A DNA stretch of 64,000 nucleotides from Rhizobium mesosinicum (GTDB lineage Bacteria; Pseudomonadota; Alphaproteobacteria; Rhizobiales; Rhizobiaceae). A model generated the notes under the pieces. That model was not told the DNA's origin and made no database searches. It saw nothing but the letters and a program-made list of their open reading frames with translations. Location of the stretch: NCBI RefSeq assembly GCF_019511345.1, contig NZ_JAEUAK010000003.1, positions 496,001 to 560,000 on the forward strand. The letters are read 5' to 3'. Position numbers and translations under genes: made by a program. Position 1 is the first letter of the stretch. The number at the start of each line of letters is the position of its first letter. This document shows positions 8,667 through 16,250 of this stretch, piece by piece.

Positions 8667-9125
8667 CTACTGGCAGACGTCGACCCACTCGGCTTTGGTA
8701 ATTTCCGTCAGCCGTTGGGTCGAGACGCGCAGCGCGGAATTGGTCGAGCCGGCGGCCGGAACGACCTCATCGAACTGCTTCAGCGACACGTCGCAGTAGA
8801 TCGGCAAGGGTGCCGGCAGGCCGAAGGGGCAGACGCCGCCGACCGGATGGCTCGTCACCGCCAGCACTTCCTCCGCGTCGAGCATGCGCCCCTTGCCGCC
8901 AAAAGTGTCCTTGAACTTCCTGTTGTCGAGACGCGCCATGCCGCTCGCCACGATCAGCATGATACGATCACCGACGCGCAGGCAGATCGTCTTGGCGATC
9001 TGCGCTGGCTCGACGCCATGCGCTTCGGCGGCGAGGGTGACGGTCGAAGAACTGCCGGCCGTTTCGATGATGGCAATGTCGGGGGCATTGGCGGCGAAGA
9101 AGGCGCGGACGGATTCGAGGCTCAT
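8667..9125 (-). CDS. YbaK/EbsC-family aminoacyl-tRNA deacylase-like protein
   Basis: Small (152 aa) cytoplasmic protein of the YbaK/ProX editing superfamily, whose members hydrolyse mischarged tRNAs such as Cys- or Ala-tRNA(Pro). Family features are KTICLRVGDRIMLIVASGMARLD, with the conserved lysine at the start, and the SHPVGGVCPFG motif (about residues 93-103) that lines the active site. I prefer the start MSLESVRAFF at 9125, because the fold begins there. An in-frame ATG at 9176 adds 17 residues without resemblance to the family. Neither start has a clear ribosome binding site. The gene appears to be monocistronic. Confidence 0.82.
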   Translation of the reverse strand: MSLESVRAFFAANAPDIAIIETAGSSSTVTLAAEAHGVEPAQIAKTICLRVGDRIMLIVASGMARLDNRKFKDTFGGKGRMLDAEEVLAVTSHPVGGVCPFGLPAPLPIYCDVSLKQFDEVVPAAGSTNSALRVSTQRLTEITKAEWVDVCQ

Positions 9126-9361
9126 GGGATGGATACTTTTGATACTTTTGGATGAACAGCCGATCTGGGGCCGCATGAGGCGGCACGCGATTCATGTATT
9201 TGCCTCCCAACTTAATATTTAGATTTCAGAAAGTTCAACCGCTTAATTCCTGAAGAAGCATTTCTCTGCGTTCTGAAAGGCAATTCGTATTGCTCCTCAT
9301 ATCTGACTCATGGATATGCTGGAAAAAACGGGATCCAGCTTTGGCCCATTAAGGACAGACA

Positions 9362-10363
9362 GTGAGCAAACCGAACTATCGGGATATCGCCCGGCAGGCG
9401 GGCGTGGGAACCGCAACCGTGGAACGCGTCCTGAATGGTCGCGGTGGAGTTCGTCCCGAACTGGTCGAAAAGGTCGTCATCGCTGCGCGGAGCCTGGATT
9501 ACCCTCGCACGCTTCCCCATGCCCATCGCGGTCTGTTGCGCATCGAGGTGCTGATGGTTCGTCCCGAGACGAGCTTTTATCAGCGGCTCTCCACGGCGTT
9601 CGAGCGGATCGCAGCGACCCTGGATCCGCTGGTCGTCGTGCATCGAAGCTTCACTGAAGAAATGAAACCGGAGGAGATTGCCCGCCGCATCCTGTCGACC
9701 GATTTGCCGCGCGCCGGCCTGATCCTTGCGGTGCCGAGCAGTCCGGTGATCCAGGCAGCCGTCGAAAAAGTCGCCACGCAAGGCTTGCCCGTTGTGAATG
9801 TCGTCACCCGCGCGTCCGATCGTTCAGGCGAATTCGTCGGCATCGACAATTATGCCGCCGGACGGACCGCCGCGCTCTTCATCAGCCGCATGGCCCGCCG
9901 GCAGGGGGCCGTCGTTGCAATCTGTCATCCAATCTATCAGGTGCACCGCGATCGCATCCGCGGATTTTCCGATTATTTTCTGGAACACCCAGGTGCCACC
10001 AGCTTTCAATGGCTGGGCTTTGGCCTCGATGAAGAGCACCTTAGTGCTGAACTGCTATTATCAGCTCTGAAAATGTCTCCGGATCTTGCGGCCCTTTATA
10101 ATGCCGGAGGCGCCAACTCTGCACTGATCGGCGTGCTGCGTCGTCACGCGCGCGAGCGCGATATCTTCTTCGTCGGCCATGAACTCACAGATTACACCCG
10201 CCAAGCCCTGCAGGACGATGTCATGGATGTCGTGCTCGATCAGGCGCCGGAAGCACAGGCTCGTCGATCGCTCGATCTCGTCCTGCGCCGCATCGGCCTG
10301 ACCGATATCGAACCCGACCGGGCGCCCATCCGTTTCATTACCATCACCAAGGAAGGCCTTTGA
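9362..10363 (+). CDS. LacI-family transcriptional regulator (moc-like cluster)
   Basis: A 333-residue repressor type. Residues about 4-50 form the LacI helix-turn-helix (NYRDIARQAGVGTATVERVL), followed by a periplasmic-binding-protein-like sensor domain. The start is GTG. VERVL replaces the more common VSRVL in the hinge-proximal helix. It lies 170 bp upstream of the mocD-like gene in the same direction, so it is a good candidate to sense the substrate of the MocDEF-like system. The effector is unknown; LacI members of this branch bind sugars or inositols. Confidence 0.88.
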   Translation: MSKPNYRDIARQAGVGTATVERVLNGRGGVRPELVEKVVIAARSLDYPRTLPHAHRGLLRIEVLMVRPETSFYQRLSTAFERIAATLDPLVVVHRSFTEEMKPEEIARRILSTDLPRAGLILAVPSSPVIQAAVEKVATQGLPVVNVVTRASDRSGEFVGIDNYAAGRTAALFISRMARRQGAVVAICHPIYQVHRDRIRGFSDYFLEHPGATSFQWLGFGLDEEHLSAELLLSALKMSPDLAALYNAGGANSALIGVLRRHARERDIFFVGHELTDYTRQALQDDVMDVVLDQAPEAQARRSLDLVLRRIGLTDIEPDRAPIRFITITKEGL

Positions 10364-10534
10364 TCTAATTTGATCAAGAATGGCTTCGCCGCTGCGACGC
10401 TCCCCTGTTAATTTCGAAGCAAGGAGGAGAGCCGGAGCGTCAAGAGGAGCGACACCGGATCAAGCGCACCAGCGCTCTCTTTCAAAAGAACGTGTGCGAT
10501 GCGGAAATGACCGTGTTGCCGTGAGGAGAGTGAA

Positions 10535-11569
10535 ATGGACGATCTGAAATTTGGCACGCGCAACAAGCGCGGCGACTGGGCGCCTGACAAGCCCGTCGAG
10601 ACAGCGCCGCTCTTTGCCTTTCCGCCGCGGCTGATGGCCATCCTGAAATGGCTGCCGCATTATTTCTTTCCCTGGAATGCGATTTTTGCAGCCTCCGCCG
10701 TCGCCTATTGGGCCTGGGTCATTCCGTCTGTCGAGACGATGCGAACTTTGGGCTTTGGCTGGATCGCCTGGCTCTATGGCATGAATGCGACCTGCGTCCT
10801 GCTCTTTTATGGCGCATTCGAGGTGCATCTCTATGTGCTGAAGCGCCAAGAGAACCGCTTCAAATATAACGGAAAATTTCCCGCCGAACAGAAGAACAAG
10901 GCGTTCTGGTTCGAAAACCAGAACATCGACAACATGCTGCGCACCTTCCTGTCAGGCGTGACGATCTGGACGGCGATCGAGGCGGCGATGTTATGGGCCT
11001 ATGCCAATGGTTATGCGCCGTGGCTGAGCCTTGCCGAACACCCCTGGACGCTTGCCCTCGTCGCGCTGATCGTGCCGATCATTCACGAATTCCACTTCTT
11101 CTGCGTCCATCGCCTCATCCACACGCCATTTCTCTACAAGTGGGTCCACTCGGTCCATCACAACTCGGTCAATCCGTCACCCTGGTCGTCGCTGTCGATG
11201 CATCCGGTCGAGCATCTGCTCTATCTCGGAACGGCTTTCTATCACCTGATCCTGCCATCTAACCCGGTGCTGATGCTGTATCAGCTCCACTATGCGGGTT
11301 TTGGTGCCATTCCAGGCCATGTCGGCTTCGACAAGGTCGAGATCGGCGACGACAAGCTGATCGATAGCCATGCCTATGCGCATTACCTGCACCACAAATA
11401 TTTCGAAGTGAACTATGGCGACGCGCTGATCCCGTTGGATCGGTGGTTCGGCACCTGGCACGACGGCTCGCCCGAAGGTGAGGCCCGCATGCAGGAGCGC
11501 TACCGCCGCCGCAAGGAAAAACTCGCCGCCCGAAAAGCTGGCTTGGAACGCAACGGAGCGGCCGAATGA
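10535..11569 (+). CDS. mocD: MocD-like fatty acid hydroxylase/sterol desaturase superfamily oxygenase
   Basis: Integral-membrane di-iron oxygenase of 344 residues. The three histidine clusters that bind the iron pair are visible: H192-R-L-I-H196, H205-S-V-H-H209 and H283-Y-L-H-H287. Four to six hydrophobic helices flank them. GAGGAG precedes the ATG. The next two genes encode a Rieske ferredoxin and a ferredoxin reductase, the electron chain such an oxygenase needs. In R. leguminosarum the gene trio mocDEF is involved in removing the methyl group of the rhizopine 3-O-methyl-scyllo-inosamine (established knowledge). Here the substrate is inferred from this arrangement only. The C-terminal coding end overlaps the mocE start (ATGA). 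Confidence 0.82.
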   Translation: MDDLKFGTRNKRGDWAPDKPVETAPLFAFPPRLMAILKWLPHYFFPWNAIFAASAVAYWAWVIPSVETMRTLGFGWIAWLYGMNATCVLLFYGAFEVHLYVLKRQENRFKYNGKFPAEQKNKAFWFENQNIDNMLRTFLSGVTIWTAIEAAMLWAYANGYAPWLSLAEHPWTLALVALIVPIIHEFHFFCVHRLIHTPFLYKWVHSVHHNSVNPSPWSSLSMHPVEHLLYLGTAFYHLILPSNPVLMLYQLHYAGFGAIPGHVGFDKVEIGDDKLIDSHAYAHYLHHKYFEVNYGDALIPLDRWFGTWHDGSPEGEARMQERYRRRKEKLAARKAGLERNGAAE

Positions 11570-11877
11570 CCTGGATCACTGCCTGCAAATTCGACGATAT
11601 CGAACAGGAAGGCGCCATTCGTTTTGATCACGGCAGCCGCACCTATGCCATCTACCGTGGACCTGACGATAGCGTCTATTGCACCGCGGGTCTCTGCACC
11701 CACGAGGCGATCCATCTCGCAGAAGGCTTGGTCATGGATTTCGAAGTGGAATGCCCCAAACATTCCGGCGCCTTCGACTACCGAACCGGCGAGGCTCTCC
11801 GGCTTCCTGCCTGTGAAAACCTGAAAACCTATCCGGCCGAAGTGGTCGACGGGGTGGTGCGCGTGGCCCTCGCCTGA
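11566..11877 (+). CDS. mocE: MocE-like Rieske-type [2Fe-2S] ferredoxin
   Basis: Soluble electron carrier of 103 residues with a complete Rieske cluster: C44-T-H46 and C63-P-K-H66, with the usual 16-residue spacing between the two halves. It is the size of free-standing Rieske ferredoxins (MocE, NirD-like), not of a full oxygenase subunit. It overlaps the MocD-like gene by 4 bases and probably passes electrons from the MocF-like reductase to it. A terminator hairpin follows immediately, so mocD and mocE may be expressed more strongly than mocF. Confidence 0.88.
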   Translation: MTWITACKFDDIEQEGAIRFDHGSRTYAIYRGPDDSVYCTAGLCTHEAIHLAEGLVMDFEVECPKHSGAFDYRTGEALRLPACENLKTYPAEVVDGVVRVALA

Positions 11878-11888
11878 TGATCCTTCCC

Positions 11889-11927
11889 GGCCGGCGTCTC
11901 CTTCTCAGAACGCCGGCCTGCTTTTTT
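11889..11927 (+). terminator. Intrinsic terminator between mocE-like and mocF-like genes
   Basis: GGCCGGCGT pairs perfectly with ACGCCGGCC around a 12-base loop, followed by TGCTTTTTT. It is a strong terminator or attenuator 11 bp after the mocE stop. The T run ends two bases before the mocF ATG. Confidence 0.85.
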
Positions 11928-11929
11928 CC

Positions 11930-13147
11930 ATGGAGAACCTCTTGAGCGACATTGTCATCATTGGTGCAGGGGAATGCGGAACACGCGCTGCTTTTGCTTT
12001 GAGAGAGGCGGGATATTCCGGGTCAGTAACCCTCGTGGGCGCCGAGCCCCACCTGCCTTATGAACGGCCGCCACTGTCAAAGCCGATGAATGGTGCCGTG
12101 CAAATGAAGGTGATTTGTGCGGAAGGTGTACTGGGGGCTGCCGGCATCGATTACGTCAAGGGGGTGTCTGCATCCAAGCTGGACGTTGGTGCTCGTACTG
12201 TCCTTTTGAGTGACGGTCGGCTCCTTGCCTTTGATAAGCTGCTGCTCGCCACTGGTGCGCGCCCAAGACGGCTTGGCTGCCCCGGGGCCGAGCGTGCGCT
12301 TGATTTCCGCACGCATGCCGATGCAGAGGCGATATTTGCCAATGCCGGGCCAGGTCGGAGCGTTGCCATTATCGGCGGCGGCCTGATTGGCATGGAACTC
12401 GCAGCGGTTCTTCGCGGAAAGGGCGTCGCAGTCAGCGTGATTGAGGCCGCGCCTAAACCGTTGGGTCGTGCCGTTCCGCCGCGCTTTGCTGCCAAACTGC
12501 ATGCCAGGCACGTCGCCGAAGGCGTCGATTTTCATATCGGTCGAGGCGTCATCACCATCAACGAGGACGGCGTTCTTCTGACGGATGGCGGCATGGTTCA
12601 AGCGCAACTCGTCGTCAGCGCCATTGGTGTCATGGCGGAAACCAGATTGGCGCAAGAAGCTGGGCTGGTAGCGGGCAACGGCATTCTGACGGATATTTAT
12701 CTGCGCACCAGCGCAGCGGATATCTTCGCGGCAGGGGACTGCGCGGCAGTAAGCCAGCCTGGTGGCGGTCATATCCGGTTCGAAAGCTGGCGGAATGCCA
12801 GAGCTCAAGCGGAGACTGCGGCGCGCAATATGATCGGCTCACCGGAGGCTTTCGCCTCAATCCCCTGGTTCTGGTCGGATCAGTATGATCTCGGCCTCCA
12901 GGTGGCGGGACTGCCGCAGCCGGAGCATCAAAGCGTGGTCCGGCAGTATGGCGATGGCGAGCTCGAATTCTATCTGGACGGAGGACGTCTCGTTGCCGCA
13001 GCTGCTCTCGGTATCGGCAATGCGCTCGCCAAGGATATCAAGCTCGCCGAGATGCTGATCGCTGCAGGCGTTCGGCCTGATCCCGCCGCGCTCGCCGATG
13101 CCAACCTCAATCTCAAGATGCTTCTGAAAAACGTGCGGGCGGCCTGA
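11930..13147 (+). CDS. mocF: MocF-like FAD-dependent ferredoxin reductase
   Basis: A 405-residue flavoprotein of the oxygenase-coupled NAD(P)H-ferredoxin reductase family. Features in order: FAD-binding IVIIGAGECGTRAAFALREAG near the N-terminus (shown split: IVIIGAGECG then TRAAFALREAG), NAD-binding VAIIGGGLIGMELAAVL (about residues 145-161), and the second FAD motif DIFAAGDCAA (about residue 264). It would reduce the MocE-like ferredoxin. ATG at 11930 is given. A TTG at 11942 (SDIVIIGAG) is equally plausible, because GGAG stands 6 bases before it. Its position behind a terminator implies read-through or a separate promoter. The last base overlaps the next start codon. Confidence 0.86.
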   Translation: MENLLSDIVIIGAGECGTRAAFALREAGYSGSVTLVGAEPHLPYERPPLSKPMNGAVQMKVICAEGVLGAAGIDYVKGVSASKLDVGARTVLLSDGRLLAFDKLLLATGARPRRLGCPGAERALDFRTHADAEAIFANAGPGRSVAIIGGGLIGMELAAVLRGKGVAVSVIEAAPKPLGRAVPPRFAAKLHARHVAEGVDFHIGRGVITINEDGVLLTDGGMVQAQLVVSAIGVMAETRLAQEAGLVAGNGILTDIYLRTSAADIFAAGDCAAVSQPGGGHIRFESWRNARAQAETAARNMIGSPEAFASIPWFWSDQYDLGLQVAGLPQPEHQSVVRQYGDGELEFYLDGGRLVAAAALGIGNALAKDIKLAEMLIAAGVRPDPAALADANLNLKMLLKNVRAA

Positions 13148-13974
13148 TGCAGAAGCTGATGATCTTCCAATCGCTCTGGGCTATGGAGCGTCGGCATCCT
13201 GACGGGTACGAGCGCAGCCTCGATGAGAACATCGCGATGATCCTGGACGCCGGCTTCGAGGGCATCAGTGCCCACTATACGAACCGCACCGATGTCGTCA
13301 GGTTAAATGACGCGATCCGGGGCACCGGATTGAAGATAGAAGGCGTCTGTTTTCCTCGCAACGTCCAGGATCTACGCTTGCCGCTCGAGCTTGCCGCGGA
13401 ATTCCCGGTCAGTCATATCAACGTGCAGCCCGATGTCCGACTGCGCCGCGTCGAGGATTGCCTACCGATCCTGGATGGCTGGATGCAGCTTGCCGAGGAT
13501 GCCGGCGTTTCCGTCTTCATCGAAACCCACCGCAACCGGATGACGACGGATCTGTTGTTTACCCTCGACCTGCTGGAGAAGAGGCCGGATTTGCCGCTGC
13601 TCGCCGACCTCTCGCATTTTACGGTCGCCCGCGAGTTTGCGTTTCCGATCGATGCCGAAACCGATGTCATGATCCATCGCATCCTGCGCAACGCGCAGGC
13701 CTTCCATGGCAGGGTCGCATCGTGTGAACAGGTGCAGATCGAAATTTCATTTCCTCACCATCGGCCCTGGGTCGACCTCTTCCTTCAATGGTGGGACTAC
13801 GGCATGCGCGAATGGCGCAGTCGTGCGGCTTCGAATGCCGAGCTGGTCTTCACCTGCGAATTGGGGCCGAAGCCCTATGCCATCACCGGGCGAGACGGCA
13901 ACGATACCACCGATCGGTGGGCGGAGGCGCTAGTGCTTCGCCAGATGCTTCGTGACCTCTGGGCCGGGATATGA
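13147..13974 (+). CDS. Sugar phosphate isomerase/epimerase-like TIM-barrel protein
   Basis: A 275-residue protein of the xylose-isomerase-like TIM barrel superfamily (sugar phosphate isomerases, epimerases, IolE/IolI-type inositol enzymes). Supporting features are the early ILDAGFEGISAHYT strand-helix and FIETHRNRMTTDLLFTLDLLE near residue 125, with the metal-binding glutamate and histidine. LLADLSHF follows near residue 157, and a C-terminal glutamate is in FTCELGPKPYAIT. Translation is coupled to the mocF-like gene (overlap of one base). Its presence suggests that the compound demethylated by the oxygenase is sugar- or inositol-like. The exact reaction is unknown. Confidence 0.8.
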   Translation: MQKLMIFQSLWAMERRHPDGYERSLDENIAMILDAGFEGISAHYTNRTDVVRLNDAIRGTGLKIEGVCFPRNVQDLRLPLELAAEFPVSHINVQPDVRLRRVEDCLPILDGWMQLAEDAGVSVFIETHRNRMTTDLLFTLDLLEKRPDLPLLADLSHFTVAREFAFPIDAETDVMIHRILRNAQAFHGRVASCEQVQIEISFPHHRPWVDLFLQWWDYGMREWRSRAASNAELVFTCELGPKPYAITGRDGNDTTDRWAEALVLRQMLRDLWAGI

Positions 13975-14839
13975 TTGCCATATCGCACTGGCCGAAAGCC
14001 GGCGGGGATGATCTCATCTTGACACCATTCCCTGCCGGATATTCCCCTGGCAATTTCAGCGAGGAGTCCGATCTATTCATCGGACAAAGCGAGGTCGCGG
14101 CGCAACCAGGCTGGGAAGGTGTCGACGCTGTTCGTCCTATGACGACATCTCCACCTGGCAACGATCGTTGCGACGAGAATCTCTCTGAGACTGAATCGCG
14201 AGCAAAGCTCGCGCATGGATGCCGACAGGCTTTCGCCGGCGCGTTGATTGATCATGATCATCAGCGGTCAGAATTCTGAGCCGCCCTTCTTTCAAGCTGA
14301 AAGTGCACAGCGACATGGCGCGGACGTCATCGCGTCCAGACGCTGCGTGCGAAACGAATGCCATCTTTGGATGGGGAAGCTTGAAGGATCTCGGATGTGA
14401 TCGAGGGTTTGGAGCTTCGAAGGCCTATGCCAAAGAGGCGTTGGACGAAGAAATATCTGTCATTGCACGCCTCCATTGTTGAACGGCTCCGTCGCAATTA
14501 CTAGCCGATTGCGAAAATAGAGGCAAGTGCGCGATTTCGAACTCTTCGAAGAGCCGACGGCGTGGTCGTGGCGGCCATGCTGCGGCTCGCGACATTGCCT
14601 CAGCACCCTTCGATGCAGATTTTCACCGGCAATCGGCCTCACCTTTTGATGGGCAATTGACCGCGCCGAGAACATCGTCATAATAATTTTGCACACGTGC
14701 TCAATTTTGTCATTCGGCCGTTACGTTCGCCCCCTAGAGCGGGATACGCCACGTTCTCGTGGGGTTATCGGAACGGCCGTCAACACCAGTGATGACCCGT
14801 CAAGAGGCCTCACACTGCTCTTCTGGGGAGATGAAGAAA
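13975..14839. other. Intergenic region with one candidate small gene
   Basis: 865 bp without a secure gene. The reverse strand holds a short frame with a DUF1127-like tail (14073-14261, listed separately). The right end should contain the promoter of the ABC operon that starts at 14840. CACGTG at 14694-14699, in AT-rich surroundings, is a possible but weak LacI-type operator centre. No RNA gene or insertion sequence was recognised. Confidence 0.5.
14073..14261 (-). CDS. Small DUF1127-like protein (tentative)
   Basis: Up to 62 residues. The C-terminal half (ATIVARWRCRHRTNSVDT, then FPAWLRRDLALSDE) resembles DUF1127 proteins: a basic helix, then a leucine-arginine-aspartate motif corresponding to LxDIGL at the end. 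Such proteins are abundant in rhizobia and some bind RNA or influence phosphate and stress metabolism. The start is unclear: ATG at 14261 or the in-frame ATG at 14216, neither with a strong ribosome binding site. It may equally be a chance frame. Confidence 0.4.
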   Translation of the reverse strand: MIMINQRAGESLSASMRELCSRFSLREILVATIVARWRCRHRTNSVDTFPAWLRRDLALSDE

Positions 14840-16186
14840 ATGACTCTTTTGCCGACACTGAAATCCCTCACCGTCGCAGCCGCCATCCTGGCTTCGACTT
14901 CCGCTCTCGCGCTTGCCAAGGACGTTCACATCAGCGTCTGGGCCGGCGGTACCGGCCCGAACGACGTCTATCGCCTCGACGCCATCGAGATCGCAGCCCA
15001 GCAGCTGCAGCGGGAAGCTGCGCTGAAGGGTGAAGACCTGAAAATCACCGTCGAGAAGAAGCCCTATTCCGCCTGGGAGGATTTCAAGCAGGCGCTGACC
15101 CTTGCCGCAGAAGCCAAGACCGCTCCGAACATCGTCGTCAGCGGCCATGAAGACATCGCGCCCTGGTCGCAGGCCGGTCTCATCGTCCCGATCGAGGACT
15201 ATGTCGATCTCGACTCCTGGCCGCTCAGCGACATTTATGAAAACCTGATGCAGATCGCCTCCTATAACGGCGCCGTCTACGGCATTCCGCAGGATGCCGA
15301 ATCCCGGCCGATGTTCTTCTGGAAGCCCTACATGAAGGCGATCGGTTACAGCGACGCAGATCTCGATGCCTTGCCTCAGAGTGTCCAGGACGGCAAGTAC
15401 ACGATGAAGAACCTGCTCGAAGACGCCAAGAAGATGCAGGAGAAGGGCCTCGTTCAGGCCGGTTACGGTTTTTATCCGCGTGCCAGCAACGGTCCTGATT
15501 ACTGGCAGTTTTACACCAGCTTCGGCGGCGCGATGGAAGAGGGCGGTAAGCTCGTCTTCGACAAGGCGGCGATGACCCGCACCTATCAGTTCTTCGCCGA
15601 TGCCGTTAAGGCAGGCGTCACCAAGAAGAACCATATCGGCATGCCAGGCGATCAATGGTGGAAGGAAGTCGCCACCGGCAAGGCCGGCATCTGGGATGGC
15701 GGCACCTGGCACTATGCCCGCCTCGTCAACCAGGAAGGCCTCAAGGACTTCTTCGGTAACGTGATCTTCACGCTGATTCCGGCCGGCGAAGGCGGCAAGG
15801 CCAACACGCTGACGCATCCGCTTGTCTACCTCCTGACTGCAGGTCATGACCAGGAAGACACCGAGATCGCCGCTCAATTGATCAAGATCGCTTCCGAGCC
15901 ACGTACCAACGCCCTGCATGCGGTAAAATCAGCCCATCTCGGCATCTCCAAGTCGGAATCCGCCGTGGATTTCTATGCGGCCGACCGATGGACCCGCGAA
16001 GCCACCGAGCGCCTGCTGCCGCATGCCAATGCGATGCCGAATAATTCGGATTTCGGCAAATATTGGAACATCATGTGGAAGAACCTGGAAGCATCCTGGA
16101 CCGGCGCCAAGACCGTAGACGCCGCGGTCAGCGATGCGGAGAGCGAGCTGAAGAGCACGCTCGGCGACAAGATCGTCATCCGCTAA
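14840..16186 (+). CDS. ABC transporter substrate-binding protein, family 1 (phosphodiester cluster)
   Basis: Periplasmic binding protein of 448 residues in the carbohydrate/glycerol-phosphate family 1. The N-terminus has a signal peptide (LKSLTVAAAILASTSALALA) and is followed by DVHISVWAGGTGPNDVYRLD. I chose ATG 14840 because GGGGAG ends 9 bases before it; ATG 14831 is directly attached to that sequence, and an earlier start at 14759 adds a non-signal stretch. It is the first gene of an operon with two permeases, an ATPase, a glycerophosphodiesterase, a LacI regulator and a phosphatase-family enzyme. The ligand is therefore probably a phosphodiester such as glycerophosphoinositol (inference). 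Confidence 0.9.
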   Translation: MTLLPTLKSLTVAAAILASTSALALAKDVHISVWAGGTGPNDVYRLDAIEIAAQQLQREAALKGEDLKITVEKKPYSAWEDFKQALTLAAEAKTAPNIVVSGHEDIAPWSQAGLIVPIEDYVDLDSWPLSDIYENLMQIASYNGAVYGIPQDAESRPMFFWKPYMKAIGYSDADLDALPQSVQDGKYTMKNLLEDAKKMQEKGLVQAGYGFYPRASNGPDYWQFYTSFGGAMEEGGKLVFDKAAMTRTYQFFADAVKAGVTKKNHIGMPGDQWWKEVATGKAGIWDGGTWHYARLVNQEGLKDFFGNVIFTLIPAGEGGKANTLTHPLVYLLTAGHDQEDTEIAAQLIKIASEPRTNALHAVKSAHLGISKSESAVDFYAADRWTREATERLLPHANAMPNNSDFGKYWNIMWKNLEASWTGAKTVDAAVSDAESELKSTLGDKIVIR

Positions 16187-16202
16187 GACCGAAGCACTCT
16201 TT

Positions 16203-16225
16203 CGGGCGGCGGCCACCGCCGCCCG
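16203..16225 (+). promoter_or_regulatory. Intercistronic GC hairpin after the binding-protein gene
   Basis: GGGCGGCGG pairs with CCGCCGCCC around a 3-base loop, with one further C-G pair closing the stem; there is no T run. It lies 17 bp after the binding-protein stop. Such hairpins commonly protect the upstream mRNA end, or reduce expression of the permeases relative to the binding protein. Confidence 0.7.
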
Positions 16226-16250
16226 GCCAGTTCGCGATGAAGAGGCTTCC

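Noticed and set aside
14460..14696. 78-codon frame on the - strand
   Set aside because: No ribosome binding site or recognisable domain; shadow-like composition.
14691..14706. CACGTG-centred sequence as LacI operator
   Set aside because: The flanks are not symmetrical enough to call; noted only in the intergenic entry.
14810..15919. 369-codon open frame on the - strand
   Set aside because: Antisense of the substrate-binding protein gene; high-GC shadow.
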